64,000 nucleotides of DNA from Arcticibacter pallidicorallinus (GTDB taxonomy: Bacteria; Bacteroidota; Bacteroidia; Sphingobacteriales; Sphingobacteriaceae). This document shows positions 62,043 to 64,000 of the stretch, piece by piece. The notes under the pieces are model-generated. The model saw only the letters and a program-made list of their open reading frames with translations. It searched no databases and had not been told where the DNA came from. The stretch lies in the NCBI RefSeq assembly GCF_003002875.1, contig NZ_PVTH01000006.1:62001-126000 (forward strand). Reading direction: 5' to 3'. Positions within the stretch are counted from its first letter, which is position 1; each line of letters begins with the position of its first letter. Made by a program: the position numbers and the translations under genes.

Positions 62043-64000
62043 ATGGAAGACGTCTACAAGTTTCTTAGGCTATTAAAAAAGCACCGCCTCACACTGATCA
62101 TCATACCGGCTCTAACGGTAATAATCACTTTCTTTTTAGTCAGGAATTTACCGGATTCTTATGTTTCCCAATCGCAGATAGCAACGGGGATTGTCGACAA
62201 TACTCAGCAAGCAGTTTTAACCGGAGGTAATTCATCAAAGGGCTGGGCCGAGGTAAATCAGGAGTTCAGTAACCTGATTGAGATGATGAAGCTTAAAAAG
62301 ATCCTAGATCAGGTGTCTTACAAACTAATCATCCACGATCTCAGTTCCGAAAATCCTTTTCGGGACACGCAATCTGTTCGAAAAGAATCCAGTCAGGCTG
62401 AGATTAAGCAAATGCTGACTATCTTTCAACAAAAATACGACAGATCAGAGGGCCTAAATCTTTGGGATAAACAGCAAAGTAAACTGCATAGTGTACTGCA
62501 GTCTTTCGACTACGACAGCGAAGCCCTCAAAGGGAAATTACGTATCGGAAGAGCAGGCGATAGCGACTTCATTAACGCCGAATTTGACTCTGAAAATCCT
62601 CAGCTTTCAGCATTTGTGATCAATACACTGATCGAAGAGTTTATCAAGCACTATACCTTTGTCGTTAAAACAAATCAAAGACGAGCAAACGTATTTCTAG
62701 ATAGTCTCCTTTCCGAAAAAAGAGTTGAGATGAATTCCCGGATCGCCGCTTTAAGAAACTATAAGATTCAAAACCGCGTGCTGAACCTGGAAGAACAATC
62801 AAGCCAGCTCTACGCGCAAATACTGGAATACAATAATAAGAAACAGGCGATCCTAAAGGACGTTTCTGCGAATGCAGGTGCTGTAAGCGAAATAGAAGCA
62901 AAGTTTGGACCCGGAGAACGCGGCTATCTGGAGTCAACGCTTACCAAGATAAATCAGAACCTCGTTTCCACTAAAGAAGAGCTAAAATCACTGTACGACC
63001 TGTATATACAAAACGAATTTGATCCAGCATATAAGGCCTCTATCGACTCTCTTCAACGCATCCTTAATTACCAGATTAATATCTCCTCAGACCAGTATGT
63101 GAACAGTCCGCTGGCCACCAAACAAGCCCTTATACAACAGAAGATATTGCTTGAGGTACAACTTGATCTCTCCAGGTATAGCATGAACACTATTGATAGG
63201 GAAGTCAGGAACCTGAACAGCCAATTCGATCAGATGGTACCTCATGAAGCTGAAGTTCAATCCCTTGAACGGGAAGTCGAGATCTCCAGCACCGAATATC
63301 TAGATGCCTTGAATAAATTCAACCAAAGTAATATGGAATCTGGGTTTTCCATAAAACTCAATCAGGTACAAAAGGCAATGCCAGGACTCCCCCAGCCGTC
63401 AAAAAAAATGCTGCTCGTCATACTGAGTGGGATCATCACATTCGTGTTTTGCCTGGTAGTCTTGTTTATCCTATTCTTCATCGATCATTCCATTACGACA
63501 GCAAAGGGACTGGCAAACAAAACGAACGCACCTGTTTTGGGAAACCTCAATAAAATCCGTGGATCAATGGTTGACCTGAGTGCAATATGGTCAGGTTCGG
63601 CTTCCCCAAGCCTGGATGCCTTCAAAGACCAGTTACGTTCCATCCGATTTGAAATTGACCGCGAGCTTAACTCGGGGATCATTGCAATAACCAGTATGAA
63701 TCAGTCAGAAGGCAAGACCCTTCTTGCGCTCAGCCTCGCTCATGCCTGGAAGATGACTGATAAAAAAGTATTGCTGATTGACGGAAACTTTGACAATGCA
63801 GACATCAGCAAGTCTCTAGACAGCAACCTTTATATTGAAGACTACCTCACAGGCACTCTAGATATCAACCTTTCATATCCCCCTTCCGCGGTCACCATTC
63901 TTGCCAATAAAGGCCAGGATAAGTCTCCTCTGGAAATTGCAGATGTAGAGACGATCAAAAAAAAGCTAAACGCGCTATTAGAACAATTTGATGTCATCAT
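62043..64000 (+). CDS. Wzc-like polysaccharide co-polymerase (3' end outside window)
   Basis: 652 residues visible, open to the right edge. Two transmembrane helices: about 14-35 (LIIIPALTVIITFFLV) and 456-480 (MLLVILSGIITFVFCLVVLFI). Between them is a long periplasmic coiled-coil region (Wzz/GNVR type). A cytoplasmic CpsD/Wzc-like ATPase follows with P-loop NQSEGKT (Lys558) and the strand VLLIDGNFDN (normally LLIDADLR). The P-loop differs from the usual PGEGKST. It regulates chain length and export of an exopolysaccharide. It starts right after the TolC-like gene. Confidence 0.88.
   Translation, partial: MEDVYKFLRLLKKHRLTLIIIPALTVIITFFLVRNLPDSYVSQSQIATGIVDNTQQAVLTGGNSSKGWAEVNQEFSNLIEMMKLKKILDQVSYKLIIHDLSSENPFRDTQSVRKESSQAEIKQMLTIFQQKYDRSEGLNLWDKQQSKLHSVLQSFDYDSEALKGKLRIGRAGDSDFINAEFDSENPQLSAFVINTLIEEFIKHYTFVVKTNQRRANVFLDSLLSEKRVEMNSRIAALRNYKIQNRVLNLEEQSSQLYAQILEYNNKKQAILKDVSANAGAVSEIEAKFGPGERGYLESTLTKINQNLVSTKEELKSLYDLYIQNEFDPAYKASIDSLQRILNYQINISSDQYVNSPLATKQALIQQKILLEVQLDLSRYSMNTIDREVRNLNSQFDQMVPHEAEVQSLEREVEISSTEYLDALNKFNQSNMESGFSIKLNQVQKAMPGLPQPSKKMLLVILSGIITFVFCLVVLFILFFIDHSITTAKGLANKTNAPVLGNLNKIRGSMVDLSAIWSGSASPSLDAFKDQLRSIRFEIDRELNSGIIAITSMNQSEGKTLLALSLAHAWKMTDKKVLLIDGNFDNADISKSLDSNLYIEDYLTGTLDINLSYPPSAVTILANKGQDKSPLEIADVETIKKKLNALLEQFDVI

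Overview
The window looks like a chromosomal stretch of a Bacteroidota member, most likely a Sphingobacteriaceae relative (Pedobacter/Mucilaginibacter type). The assignment is an inference from gene families: type IX secretion (T9SS) components including a type B sorting domain, OMP_b-brl-type barrels, a fused SpmA/SpmB protein, an HU/SPOR membrane protein, and promoters of the Bacteroidota type (TTG, 17-23 nt, TAnnTTTG) with almost no Shine-Dalgarno sequences. I see no phage, insertion sequence, CRISPR array or tRNA. Most genes are housekeeping.

Layout. 1-8.7 kb: an envelope energy operon (TPR protein cut by the left edge, outer-membrane barrel, HU/SPOR membrane protein, ExbB, ExbD, TonB-like protein) followed by folC. 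8.8-12.6 kb, minus strand: a small barrel protein, L-lactate dehydrogenase, serA and serC. 12.8-18.2 kb: methyltransferase, LEA-type lipoprotein, fasciclin-domain protein, a large TonB-receptor-like barrel and an RRM protein. 18.4-20.3 kb: an uncharacterised PEPCK-like kinase. 20.6-25.2 kb: a tight four-gene operon (SpmAB, methylglyoxal synthase, S9 peptidase, quinone oxidoreductase). 25.3-33.9 kb: DinB, prmC, ribD, an LtaS-like sulfatase-fold enzyme, aroQ, xerD, a conserved protein of unknown function, a thioesterase-fold protein and folB. 34.0-35.5 kb: SCO and cytochrome c genes, then the RNase P RNA (rnpB), which protein-only annotation would miss.

35.5-38 kb: a 251-bp nested inverted repeat, an NtrC-type regulator and a small membrane protein. 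38-40.6 kb: proB-proA with a small upstream gene. 40.8-46.1 kb: adhE with a twin-palindrome operator, a cNMP/CBS/nucleotidyltransferase signalling protein and a tail-anchored exonuclease. 46.2-53.7 kb: rlmB, dnaB, chrA, TPR, bifunctional nuclease, nucleoside transporter and citrate synthase. 53.9-64 kb: parts of an exopolysaccharide locus (receiver protein, initiating sugar-phosphate transferase, half-length TolC-like protein, Wzc-like co-polymerase cut by the right edge), interrupted by an opposite-strand T9SS cassette (PorE-like, PorP/SprF, type B lectin-like cargo).

The most unusual items are the nested inverted repeat at 35556-35806, the twin palindromes before adhE, the 61-bp perfect palindrome at 52311-52371, the PEPCK-like kinase, the transferase fused to a degenerate receiver domain, and the half-TolC/Wzc pairing. 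Several start codons lie 3-12 nt after a promoter -7 box, which suggests leaderless or near-leaderless transcripts and helped choose starts.
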